The notes under the pieces are model-generated. The model made no database searches, was not told the DNA's origin, and worked only from the letters and a program-made list of their open reading frames with translations. A stretch of 10,723 nucleotides of DNA from Paludibacteraceae bacterium (GTDB taxonomy: Bacteria > Bacteroidota > Bacteroidia > Bacteroidales > Paludibacteraceae). Shown piece by piece: positions 1-5,687 of the stretch; position 1 is the first letter of the stretch, and each line of letters begins with the position of its first letter. The translations under genes and the position numbers were made by a program. Where the stretch lies: positions 1 through 10,723 of the forward strand of contig JALNVE010000084.1 of NCBI GenBank assembly GCA_023227695.1, written 5' to 3'.

Positions 1-74
1 CTAGTCGCTATTGCAATCGTATTCCTCATGGAGTTGCTCCCCAGCAGAGCTCCACTATGCTTGGGACTGCAATA

Positions 75-106
75 CAAAGGTAACGGCATTTACTTTTAGA
101 CACAAA
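75..106 (-). promoter_or_regulatory. Bacteroidetes-type promoter P2, overlapping P1, reading left
   Basis: On the minus strand TTTG (103-106) is followed after exactly 20 nt by TACCTTTG (75-82), a full match to the Bacteroidetes consensus at both boxes. The TTTG that serves as its -33 element is the last half of the -7 element of P1, so the two promoters are nested in tandem. The expected start is near 68. The RNA would then carry the imperfect hairpin at 30-53 before leaving the window; what it encodes is not visible. Confidence 0.6.
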
Positions 107-133
107 AATAAGTAATATAATGTTATCCTGCAA
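103..133 (-). promoter_or_regulatory. Bacteroidetes-type promoter P1 in the IS end, reading left
   Basis: On the minus strand a TTG (-33 element, 131-133) is followed after exactly 20 nt by TATTTTTG (-7 element, 103-110), matching the Bacteroidetes primary sigma consensus TTTG-N19-21-TAnnTTTG. The -33 element lies inside the inner copy of the 16-bp direct repeat, so a protein bound to that repeat could block it. Transcription would run leftward toward the window edge. Confidence 0.55.
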
Positions 134-181
134 TTTGACCCATTGACACAAAGTACAATCATTTCATCCTGCAATTTGACC
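125..181. repeat. Two 16-bp direct repeats, 41-bp period, in the IS end
   Basis: ATCCTGCAATTTGACC occurs exactly at 125-140 and again at 166-181. The second copy runs straight into the terminal sequence shared with the other element ends. Starts are 41 bp apart, close to four helical turns, so both copies would face the same side of the DNA. Repeats of this kind at an element end are commonly transposase binding sites; that role is inferred here. Confidence 0.75.
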
Positions 182-1294
182 TATACGCCTAAAATTCAGT
201 GTCTGATAAGCTCTCAAAACTGATATTAAAACGGAATCGTAATAAGAATAGTTTTCTTTTATAGGCAACACCATTAAAGAATAAGCACCCGAATCTAAAC
301 TTAGGTTACATCCTTTTTCTTTTCCTGAATATACGGCAAACCAATTTGATTTTTTTATTTTATCTCCTTTTCCATAAGTTGAATGAGCATAATACTTCAA
401 ACCATTGTCTGGATAAACAATAGCAGTGTCAGATTTTGACAGAAACACTATATACTCACAAGTGTCATTCAAATTAGCATTCCATGAAACAGAAAAATTG
501 CAAATGTTTTCATTTACACTCAGATCGAAAATATTGGGAACTAGTTGTATCAATGGAAAAATATCTTTCTCACTTTTCACTTTAACCTCTACTAATTTTC
601 TACTTCCTATCCATTGATCAGAAACATAATCGTAATATCCTGATATTTTATATAAACGTCCACTTTTTCCTGCTTTAAAGAAAGAAGACGAATCACTAAG
701 CAAATTCCCATCAGGCAACATATAGCCATATAAAGATGATTTACCGATTGAATCACCATAAAAAACGCAGTCTTGAGGTTTTGTGACTTCCGATATTTCT
801 GATGCAAGAGAAGAAAAAACAGCTATACCATCTGCCGCTGGACCTCCATTTCCAATTAAACCAAACTTTTTTTGTCTATTTAATCCGATTTCCCCTGCAC
901 CTTCTTCTGTATTATAATCAATATTAACAAGCCAATTAAGAGAAGTTATGCCATCTGAGTCTTCTCCATTAACTCTTGGATCAGGACCTCCTACTAGAAA
1001 GGATTGTCCACGACTAACTTTTCCTTCTTTTAATTCGATAGCATAAGTCAATGTGCTTCCTGTTGTCCAACCATGTGGTTCTACAATAGATCCATTATTA
1101 CAGAAAATGATGGTATACGGAGTTTCAGAAAAATCAATATCTTCTGTTGACATTAATTCCACGTATTCATATGTCTGATCATCTCCGTCAGGATTAGCCA
1201 TAAAGGAACTAATCAAAACATCAGCACGTAACATATCGGTATGATATGGAATAATCAATAAAAAGAAAATAGAAAATAATAATTTACAAACCAT
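164..1294 (-). CDS. Exported lamin-tail-domain protein, 3' end fused to an IS end
   Basis: A 376-residue protein. Residues 1-24 form a signal peptide (basic start, hydrophobic run about 5-15, likely cut at LRA-DV). It then begins like a lamin-tail domain, with VLISSFMANPDGDD and YEYVEL at 26-47; the domain seems to extend to about 235. Residues 255-360 resemble a fibronectin-type fold (FSVSWNANLND, then YIVFLSK). Such proteins in Bacteroidetes are usually secreted or surface-bound; the exact role is unknown. I chose the ATG at 1294 over a TTG at 1303 because it puts the hydrophobic segment nearest the start; no Shine-Dalgarno is visible, as is normal in this phylum. The last residues, RRIGQIAG and the stop, are encoded by the IS end at 166-190, so the original C-terminus is probably lost. 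It is divergent from the peptidase gene at 1688. Confidence 0.75.
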   Translation of the reverse strand: MVCKLLFSIFFLLIIPYHTDMLRADVLISSFMANPDGDDQTYEYVELMSTEDIDFSETPYTIIFCNNGSIVEPHGWTTGSTLTYAIELKEGKVSRGQSFLVGGPDPRVNGEDSDGITSLNWLVNIDYNTEEGAGEIGLNRQKKFGLIGNGGPAADGIAVFSSLASEISEVTKPQDCVFYGDSIGKSSLYGYMLPDGNLLSDSSSFFKAGKSGRLYKISGYYDYVSDQWIGSRKLVEVKVKSEKDIFPLIQLVPNIFDLSVNENICNFSVSWNANLNDTCEYIVFLSKSDTAIVYPDNGLKYYAHSTYGKGDKIKKSNWFAVYSGKEKGCNLSLDSGAYSLMVLPIKENYSYYDSVLISVLRAYQTLNFRRIGQIAG

Positions 1295-1687
1295 CAGTCT
1301 CAATAATTCATATAAAGTTCGGTACTGTTTTGTGCAAAGCTTTCCATCACTTTAATAGTGACATAAGTTCAACTCACAAAAGAAGGATAACAGAATAGAT
1401 TTGCAATACAAAAAACCGAAATTATTTAATATAAAATGTATTTCACTCTTTCTTAATTAATCTCTTCATCTTACAAACAATCAAACTAGAATCAACATTT
1501 TGATGAAAAACATAAACAAGCGTCATTTTATTGCAAACATAATTTTAATATTTATTATATACAAAAAAATAACACTTAATTTTAAAACAAATTTACGTTA
1601 TATAAATATCTACTTGGTTATTACGTCTTTAATTTGTAATTTTGCAAAATATGGCAAAACATATATAAAGAAAAAAGGAAGAAAAAA
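1295..1687. other. AT-rich divergent intergenic region
   Basis: About 390 bp separate the lamin-tail gene (minus) from the NlpC/P60 gene (plus). It holds the plus-strand promoter at 1614-1644 and a small inverted repeat, TCACT-N5-AGTGA, at 1347-1361, about 50 bp upstream of the lamin-tail start, which could be an operator. I found no strict TAnnTTTG box with a proper -33 element for the minus-strand gene. The open frame running across 1500-1724 is low-complexity AT-rich sequence that overlaps the promoter and the real gene, so I do not call it. Confidence 0.5.
1614..1644 (+). promoter_or_regulatory. Promoter of the NlpC/P60-LysM gene
   Basis: TTG at 1614-1616 (-33) and TAATTTTG at 1637-1644 (-7, matching TAnnTTTG) are separated by exactly 20 nt, fitting the Bacteroidetes consensus. 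The start would be near 1651, leaving a leader of roughly 37 nt. AGGAAG at 1676-1681, six nt before the ATG, can serve as a ribosome binding site. Confidence 0.65.
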
Positions 1688-2461
1688 ATGGCATTCAAAT
1701 ATTATATTAGAAATTGCATCTTAACTTTAGCTTTAGCAGGAACTGGGTTTCAAACATACTCACAATCAAACGATTCAACTATTGCAAGAAAAGATTCAAC
1801 CATAAAACTAAATCATAATAAAGAAAAATCGGACTCCATTCTTCATTTTGCAATGAAACATATTGGCATGCCCTATCGTTGTGGAGGAAAAGGGCCAAAA
1901 AATTTTGATTGCTCAGGGTATACTGGTTATATATTTTCAAACTTTGGATATCATCTAAACGCTTCATCAACAAGCCAATACCTACAAGGGACAAAATTAG
2001 ATTTAGATGAAATAGAAAGAGGAGATTTAGTGTTTTTCAAAGGAAGAAATTCACGTTCATCAAGAGTTGGACACGTAGGAATTGTATGCGAAATAGATAA
2101 AGAAAATAAATCATTCAAATTTATACATGCAGCTGTAAATGGTGGTGTTAAAATCGACCAATATCCGGATAAATACTACTATGGAAAAAGATATGTAGGA
2201 GCCAAAAGAATAATCGAACAGTTGCCTGCAAAAGTTACAATTGCAGAGCAAGACAACAAAGATATTGTCACTGAATCCATTAACGAAAAAATAAAAGACG
2301 AAGATATGACCATTTCTACTCACATTGTACAAAAAGGAGATAACTTATATCGACTTTCAAAAAAGTACAATTGTACAGTTGAAGATATAATAAACTGGAA
2401 CAACTTGAAGAATATTAAACTTTCTATTGGCGAAAAACTAAATATAAAGATCAAAAACTAA
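1688..2461 (+). CDS. Exported NlpC/P60 cysteine peptidase with C-terminal LysM domain
   Basis: A 257-residue predicted peptidoglycan hydrolase. Residues 1-26 look like a signal peptide (KYYIRN, then a hydrophobic run, ending near TYSQS). The NlpC/P60 domain spans about 48-176: catalytic Cys75 in FDCSGY, His129 in RVGHVGIV and a third polar residue, His147, in FIHAA, so the triad is intact. The family cleaves peptide stems of murein, usually next to D-glutamate/diaminopimelate. After a charged linker (177-211) a LysM domain (212-254, from HIVQKGDNLYRLSKKY to IGEKLNIK) should bind glycan chains. The order catalytic then LysM is the reverse of the common LysM-first layout. The gene has its own promoter and AGGAAG before the ATG, is divergent from the lamin-tail gene, and shows no clear terminator. 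It lies in the segment between two inverted IS ends. Confidence 0.88.
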   Translation: MAFKYYIRNCILTLALAGTGFQTYSQSNDSTIARKDSTIKLNHNKEKSDSILHFAMKHIGMPYRCGGKGPKNFDCSGYTGYIFSNFGYHLNASSTSQYLQGTKLDLDEIERGDLVFFKGRNSRSSRVGHVGIVCEIDKENKSFKFIHAAVNGGVKIDQYPDKYYYGKRYVGAKRIIEQLPAKVTIAEQDNKDIVTESINEKIKDEDMTISTHIVQKGDNLYRLSKKYNCTVEDIINWNNLKNIKLSIGEKLNIKIKN

Positions 2462-2530
2462 ATGAAAAAGTAACCTAAAACCTCAAAGGAAAAACAATTC
2501 AGATAAGATCTACAAACACGAAATAGTACG

Positions 2531-2555
2531 AAATTTAGGCGTATAGGTCAAACTG
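2531..2555 (+). repeat. Left inverted end of the IS remnant
   Basis: AAATTTAGGCGTATAGGTCA and the next five bases match the reverse complement of the end at 171-197 almost base for base, and share the core GGCGTATAGGTCAA with the opposite end at 2889-2914. Three copies of one terminus in 3 kb mark it as a mobile-element end. Confidence 0.75.
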
Positions 2556-2556
2556 C

Positions 2557-2815
2557 GTGGTGCAACAAGCTCTAACCTACTCTAAATGCTGGTGGTTTGA
2601 GAGATTCAAAACCAAAATACAAGCAAAATGCACAAGAGCAGATGTCAGGTATGAGGTTCACAAACATAATGGAGTTCAGACCTACAAATGCGTTGGCTGT
2701 AGTTTTAGGTTCCTCAACAAAAACCATCCCAAAGAGCTTTATTGCAAACGATTCATATGTGGGTTTTCTTGGCATATAAATAAGGTCTCAGCATGAGAAA
2801 GTCAAGGACAAATAA
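2557..2815 (+). pseudogene. Transposase fragment (N-terminal zinc ribbon), frameshifted and truncated
   Basis: In the frame beginning at 2557 the translation contains HNGVQTYKCVGCSFRF, the second half of a zinc-ribbon of the form NG-x-QRYKC-x-x-C-x-x-x-F that opens several bacterial IS transposases. The first CxxC half is degraded: only KC is left about 22 residues earlier (KCTRADVRY). The following HPKELY resembles the segment after the ribbon in such transposases, and then the similarity passes to another frame (NDSYVGFLGI, a stop, then SQHEKVKD), where YVFGKQ-type and EKY-type motifs would be expected. This implies at least one frameshift and a stop. Everything downstream, including the DDE catalytic core, is gone. 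The transposase family cannot be fixed from this piece. Confidence 0.55.
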
Positions 2816-2888
2816 ATGACGCTGACTTATTTATGCTAGTCGCCACTCTATATGATCCATTGATAATCTGTATGGTAAAAATATCATA

Positions 2889-2914
2889 CAACTTGACCTA
2901 TACGCCCTAATTTT
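2889..2914 (-). repeat. Right inverted end of the IS remnant
   Basis: Read on the minus strand this is AAAATTAGGGCGTATAGGTC followed by AAGTTG. It agrees with the left end over GGCGTATAGGTCAA exactly and over the AT-rich shoulder approximately. Confidence 0.75.
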
Positions 2915-3001
2915 GGATTCAAAAGAGCTTATCCCTAAATTTCTACTGACTCCTGATTCCCAATATTCGCATCTATGTTCTCATCAATTCTCATATAGGC
3001 A

Positions 3002-3034
3002 TAAAAAAAGCGTGGGATATAAATATCCCACGCT
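3002..3034 (-). terminator. Intrinsic terminator of the ribosomal protein operon
   Basis: On the minus strand, 20 nt after the rplQ stop, a 12-bp perfect stem (3023-3034 with 3009-3020, GC-rich half GCGTGGG/CCCACGC) is followed directly by a run of seven T (3002-3008). This is a textbook Rho-independent terminator ending the long spc-alpha transcript. In the other direction there is only a weak T-rich tail, so it is mainly one-way. Confidence 0.92.
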
Positions 3035-3053
3035 ATTTTATAGATTATATCTA

Positions 3054-3533
3054 TTACTCAGCTTTTGCCTCTTCTACTGAAGTAGACTCTTCATCTACTG
3101 GAGCTGATTCTGCCTTCTTCTTAGAAGAACGACGAACCTTAGTAGATTTCTTAGCTTTTTGCTTCAACATGTTTTCATCGTAATCAACTAATTCGATAAA
3201 ACAAGTTTGTGCAGCATCACCTAAACGGAAACCTGTCTTGATAATACGAGTGTAACCTCCAGGTCTAGTTGCTATTTTTTGAGCTACATCTCTGAACAAT
3301 TCAGTAACAACTTCCTTGTTCTGAAGATAACTGAAAACAACTCTACGTGATGCCGTAGAATCATCTTTTGCCTTTGTCAAGAGAGGTTCAACATACTTTC
3401 TCAAAGCCTTAGCTTTTGCAAGTGTAGTATTAATCCTCTTATGTTTGATCAAAGAACATGCCATGTTAGAAAGTAAAGCGTCTCTATGAGCACTTGTTCT
3501 TCCTAAGTGGTTGAATTTCTTATTATGTCTCAT
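3054..3533 (-). CDS. rplQ: 50S ribosomal protein L17 (bL17)
   Basis: A component of the large ribosomal subunit located near the peptide exit tunnel. The 159-residue product opens with the family hallmark MRHNKKFNHLGRTSAHRDAL, continues through RINTTLAKAKALRKYVEPL, and ends the conserved core near residue 118 (CFIELVDYD). A tail of about 40 residues follows, first lysine/arginine-rich (120-140), then rich in glutamate, serine and alanine, making it longer than the 127-residue E. coli protein. It is the last gene of the operon, 5 nt after rpoA and directly before the terminator at 3002-3034. The core identification is certain; the tail is low-complexity and its role is unknown. Confidence 0.97.
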   Translation of the reverse strand: MRHNKKFNHLGRTSAHRDALLSNMACSLIKHKRINTTLAKAKALRKYVEPLLTKAKDDSTASRRVVFSYLQNKEVVTELFRDVAQKIATRPGGYTRIIKTGFRLGDAAQTCFIELVDYDENMLKQKAKKSTKVRRSSKKKAESAPVDEESTSVEEAKAE

Positions 3534-3538
3534 TGTTA

Positions 3539-4531
3539 TTACTCTTTATCTAATTTATATTTTGAGATATCCATACCAAATGAAAGGCTGAGATTATCCA
3601 ATAATTGATCCAATTCAGTCAAAGACTTCTTACCGAAGTTTCTGAACTTGAGCAGATCGTTCTTATTAAACACAACCAATTCACCCAAAGTTTCAACATC
3701 TGCTGCTTTCAAACAGTTCAATGCACGAACTGACAAATCCATATCAACAAGCTTAGTCTTTAACAACTGACGCATGTGCAATACTTCTTCATCGAACTCT
3801 TCATTACCATCTCCATCATTAGCGTCAAGAGTAATCTTCTCATCAGAGAATAACATGAAATGATAAATTAGAATCTTAGCAGCTTCCTTCAATGCCTCTT
3901 TTGGATGGATAGATCCATCAGTACTAATCTCTAAAATTAATTTTTCGTAATCAGTCTTTTGCTCTACACGATAATTCTCGACAGTATACTTCACATTCCT
4001 AATAGGAGTAAAAATGGAATCGATAGCGATTACACCAATCTCCGAACCAGGAATCCTATTCTCCTCAGCAGGAACGTAACCACGTCCTTTGCCGATATTC
4101 ATCTCCATCTTGAACTTCGCTTCAGGATCCAAACGACAAATTACCAAATCTGGATTTAAAACTTCGAATCCAGTTAAACTTTTAGCTATATCCCCAGCCT
4201 TGAACACTTCGGTTCCCGAAACAGAAACCGTAACCTTCTCGTTCTCAACCTCTTCAACTTTCTGTTTAAACCGAACTTGTTTTAAGTTTAAGATAATATT
4301 GGTTACATCCTCTATTACTCCCGGAATTGCTGAAAATTCGTGATCTACACCATCAATTTTAACAGAAGTGATTGCAAATCCTTCCAAAGAAGACAGTAAG
4401 ATACGTCTTAAAGCATTACCGATAGTGATTCCATAACCTGGTTCCAACGGACGAAATTCAAATTTTCCTTGAAAATTGTCCGATTCCAACAAGATAACTT
4501 TATCGGGTTTTTGAAATGCTAATATAGCCAT
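3539..4531 (-). CDS. rpoA: DNA-directed RNA polymerase subunit alpha
   Basis: The 330-residue alpha subunit, whose dimer nucleates assembly of RNA polymerase. The N-terminal assembly domain (about 1-235) carries PGYGITIGNALRRILLSS at 31-48, the conserved dimer and beta-contact helix. An acidic linker (about 236-250, DANDGDGNEEFDEE) leads to the C-terminal domain (about 255-325), with LSVRALNCLKAADV and NFGKKSLTEL. Arg269 and Asn272 correspond to the E. coli UP-element-binding residues Arg265 and Asn268, so DNA contact is expected to be retained. The gene starts 7 nt after rpsD and is followed 5 nt later by rplQ, the standard alpha-operon order. Nothing is missing. Confidence 0.98.
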   Translation of the reverse strand: MAILAFQKPDKVILLESDNFQGKFEFRPLEPGYGITIGNALRRILLSSLEGFAITSVKIDGVDHEFSAIPGVIEDVTNIILNLKQVRFKQKVEEVENEKVTVSVSGTEVFKAGDIAKSLTGFEVLNPDLVICRLDPEAKFKMEMNIGKGRGYVPAEENRIPGSEIGVIAIDSIFTPIRNVKYTVENYRVEQKTDYEKLILEISTDGSIHPKEALKEAAKILIYHFMLFSDEKITLDANDGDGNEEFDEEVLHMRQLLKTKLVDMDLSVRALNCLKAADVETLGELVVFNKNDLLKFRNFGKKSLTELDQLLDNLSLSFGMDISKYKLDKE

Positions 4532-4538
4532 GGATAAA

Positions 4539-5147
4539 TTATTGTTTAGAGTATAATTCGACGATCAATTGTTCTTTGATATTTTCTGGAATATCAGCTC
4601 TCTCTGGCAAATGTAAGAATTTACCAGATAATGAAGAATTATCCCATTCTAGCCATGCATATTTGCTATGGTTGAAACCAGACAATGCATCAGCTACAAC
4701 TTCCAAAGATTTTGATTTCTCGCGAATACCAACAATCTGTCCCGGTTTGATTGAGTATGAAGGGATGTTAACAACACTACCATCTACTACAATATGTTTG
4801 TGAGAAACTAACTGACGAGCAGCTGCACGAGTAGGTGCTATACCTAGACGATAAACTACATTGTCAAGACGAGTTTCTAATAATTGCAACAAAATCACAC
4901 CGGTAATACCCTTTGTTCTAGTTGCTTTCTCGAACAAATTACGGAATTGTCTTTCTAATAATCCATAAGTATATTTGGCCTTCTGTTTCTCATTCAACTG
5001 AATGCCGTATTCAGAAATTTTCTTTCTTCTGTTTACACCATGTTGGCCTGGAGGGAAATTTCTCTTTGACAGAACTTTGTCTGGACCAAAGATAGCTTCT
5101 CCAAACTTACGTGCAATTCTTGATTTTGGACCTATATATCTAGCCAT
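4539..5147 (-). CDS. rpsD: 30S ribosomal protein S4 (uS4)
   Basis: Primary 16S rRNA-binding protein that starts assembly of the small subunit. The 202-residue product begins MARYIGPKSRIARKFGE, has the FPPGQHG segment at 31-37 and an S4 RNA-binding domain at about 92-150 (ETRLDNVVYRLG, then the SHKHIVVDG loop). The N-terminal region has no cysteines, so this is a zinc-free S4, unlike versions with a CxxC-type knuckle. In E. coli S4 is also the translational repressor of the alpha operon. Here rpsD is preceded by an unusually long structured spacer (5148-5259), which makes autogenous control at this gene plausible. The gene lies 7 nt before rpoA. Confidence 0.98.
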   Translation of the reverse strand: MARYIGPKSRIARKFGEAIFGPDKVLSKRNFPPGQHGVNRRKKISEYGIQLNEKQKAKYTYGLLERQFRNLFEKATRTKGITGVILLQLLETRLDNVVYRLGIAPTRAAARQLVSHKHIVVDGSVVNIPSYSIKPGQIVGIREKSKSLEVVADALSGFNHSKYAWLEWDNSSLSGKFLHLPERADIPENIKEQLIVELYSKQ

Positions 5148-5259
5148 TTTTTTTATTTTGTTTTATTTCCAAACCTTGAATCGTGCAGCCGCGATTGCAG
5201 AGAGGTTTAAAATGCAATCTATTCACAATTGCGAGATTCGAAAGAAATTTGTAAATAAA
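5148..5259 (-). promoter_or_regulatory. Candidate structured mRNA leader upstream of rpsD
   Basis: This 112-nt spacer between rpsK and rpsD is the only long gap in an otherwise tightly packed cluster. Read on the minus strand it can form two neighbouring hairpins. The first pairs 5228-5232 with 5214-5218 (GCAAT/ATTGC, 9-nt loop). The second has an outer 6-bp stem (5203-5208 with 5171-5176, AAACCT/AGGTTT), an internal loop, and an inner 5-bp stem (5192-5196 with 5179-5183, AATCG/CGATT, 8-nt loop). An A-rich single-stranded stretch then leads to the ATG. The GC-rich paired part stands out from the AT-rich ends. There is no promoter consensus and no T-tract after the stems, so it is neither an obvious promoter nor a terminator. 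An S4-binding autoregulatory element is the natural inference. Confidence 0.5.
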
Positions 5260-5649
5260 TTAAACTCTACGTTTTTTAGGTGGTCGACAACCATTATGTG
5301 GTAGTGGTGTTACGTCAACGATCTCAGTCACTTCAATACCAGCACCATGTACAGTTCTGATAGCTGACTCACGACCATTTCCTGGACCTTTTACATACGC
5401 TTTCACCTTTCTTAAACCAAGATCGAATGCTACCTTTGCACAATCCTGTGCTGCCATCTGAGCTGCATATGGAGTGTTCTTCTTAGAACCTCTGAAGCCC
5501 ATTTTACCAGCTGAAGACCAAGAAATAATCTGACCCTCTGAATTAGACAAAGAAACGATAATGTTATTAAAAGATGAGTGAACGTGTAACTCTCCATTAG
5601 CGTCAACTTTTACTACTCTTTTTTTGGTTGCTACTGCTTTTTTTGCCAT
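5260..5649 (-). CDS. rpsK: 30S ribosomal protein S11 (uS11)
   Basis: Small-subunit platform protein that helps shape the mRNA exit/Shine-Dalgarno cleft. The 129-residue product shows a basic N-terminus (MAKKAVATKKRVVKV), HVHSSFNNIIVSLSN at about 22-36, the glycine-rich KGPGNGRESAIR at about 88-99 and the invariant C-terminal DVTPLPHNGCRPPKKRRV, with length as usual for the family. It follows rpsM after 37 nt; an AT-rich hairpin could form over the rpsM stop. It is separated from rpsD by the structured 112-nt spacer. Confidence 0.98.
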   Translation of the reverse strand: MAKKAVATKKRVVKVDANGELHVHSSFNNIIVSLSNSEGQIISWSSAGKMGFRGSKKNTPYAAQMAAQDCAKVAFDLGLRKVKAYVKGPGNGRESAIRTVHGAGIEVTEIVDVTPLPHNGCRPPKKRRV

Positions 5650-5687
5650 ATATTTTATTATTTAATAGCGTTATTTATAGCTAACTA

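Larger units (their letters stand above)
1..197. mobile_element. End of an insertion sequence that continues off the left edge
   Basis: Positions 171-197 match, in inverted orientation, the left end of the decayed element at 2531 (shared core GGCGTATAGGTCAA plus an AT-rich shoulder), so an element of the same family ends near 197 and extends leftward out of the window. Further in are a second copy of part of the end sequence (125-140), two minus-strand promoters and a short imperfect hairpin (GGAG 30-33 with CTCC 50-53, and TGCT 35-38 with AGCA 43-46). Both this end and the right end of the 2531-2914 element carry GCGACTAG (minus strand) on the inner side, a weak hint that they are the same type of end. 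No transposase is visible here. The family is not identified; repeated motifs near an end recall IS21-type elements, but that is only a comparison. Confidence 0.6.
2531..2914. mobile_element. Decayed 384-bp insertion-sequence remnant
   Basis: The segment is bounded by imperfect inverted ends (2531-2555 and 2889-2914; shared core GGCGTATAGGTCAA) and contains a broken piece of a zinc-ribbon transposase on the plus strand. At 384 bp it is far too short for a working element: the catalytic part of the transposase is missing, so an internal deletion must have occurred. It lies between the peptidase gene and the rplQ terminator. The flanks 2462-2530 and 2915-3001 hold no gene or structure that I can recognise, and no convincing target-site duplication, because the AT-rich bases next to the core look like part of the ends. 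Confidence 0.7.

Noticed and set aside
1..89. Open minus-strand frame from an ATG at 89 to the left edge
   Set aside because: Only 29 codons are visible, it covers the P2 promoter and a hairpin, and the peptide resembles no family I know; not enough to call a gene.
1500..1724. Open frame of 74 codons on the plus strand upstream of the peptidase gene
   Set aside because: It is AT-rich low-complexity sequence, contains the promoter at 1614-1644, and overlaps the start and signal peptide of the real gene in another frame.
2850..2888. TATGAT/ATCATA inverted repeat near the right IS end
   Set aside because: Six A/T-rich base pairs about 25 nt apart are expected by chance in such sequence, and no T-tract or other signal accompanies them.
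3054..3180. Possible frameshift or fusion creating the long C-terminal tail of L17
   Set aside because: The frame is continuous, the tail is low-complexity Lys/Arg then Glu/Ser/Ala, and it runs cleanly to a stop 20 nt before the terminator; extended L17 tails are plausible for this phylum.
3959..4343. Plus-strand open frames inside rpoA, with similar ones inside rpsD, rpsM and map
   Set aside because: They are antisense shadows of conserved genes and show no family motifs or start signals.
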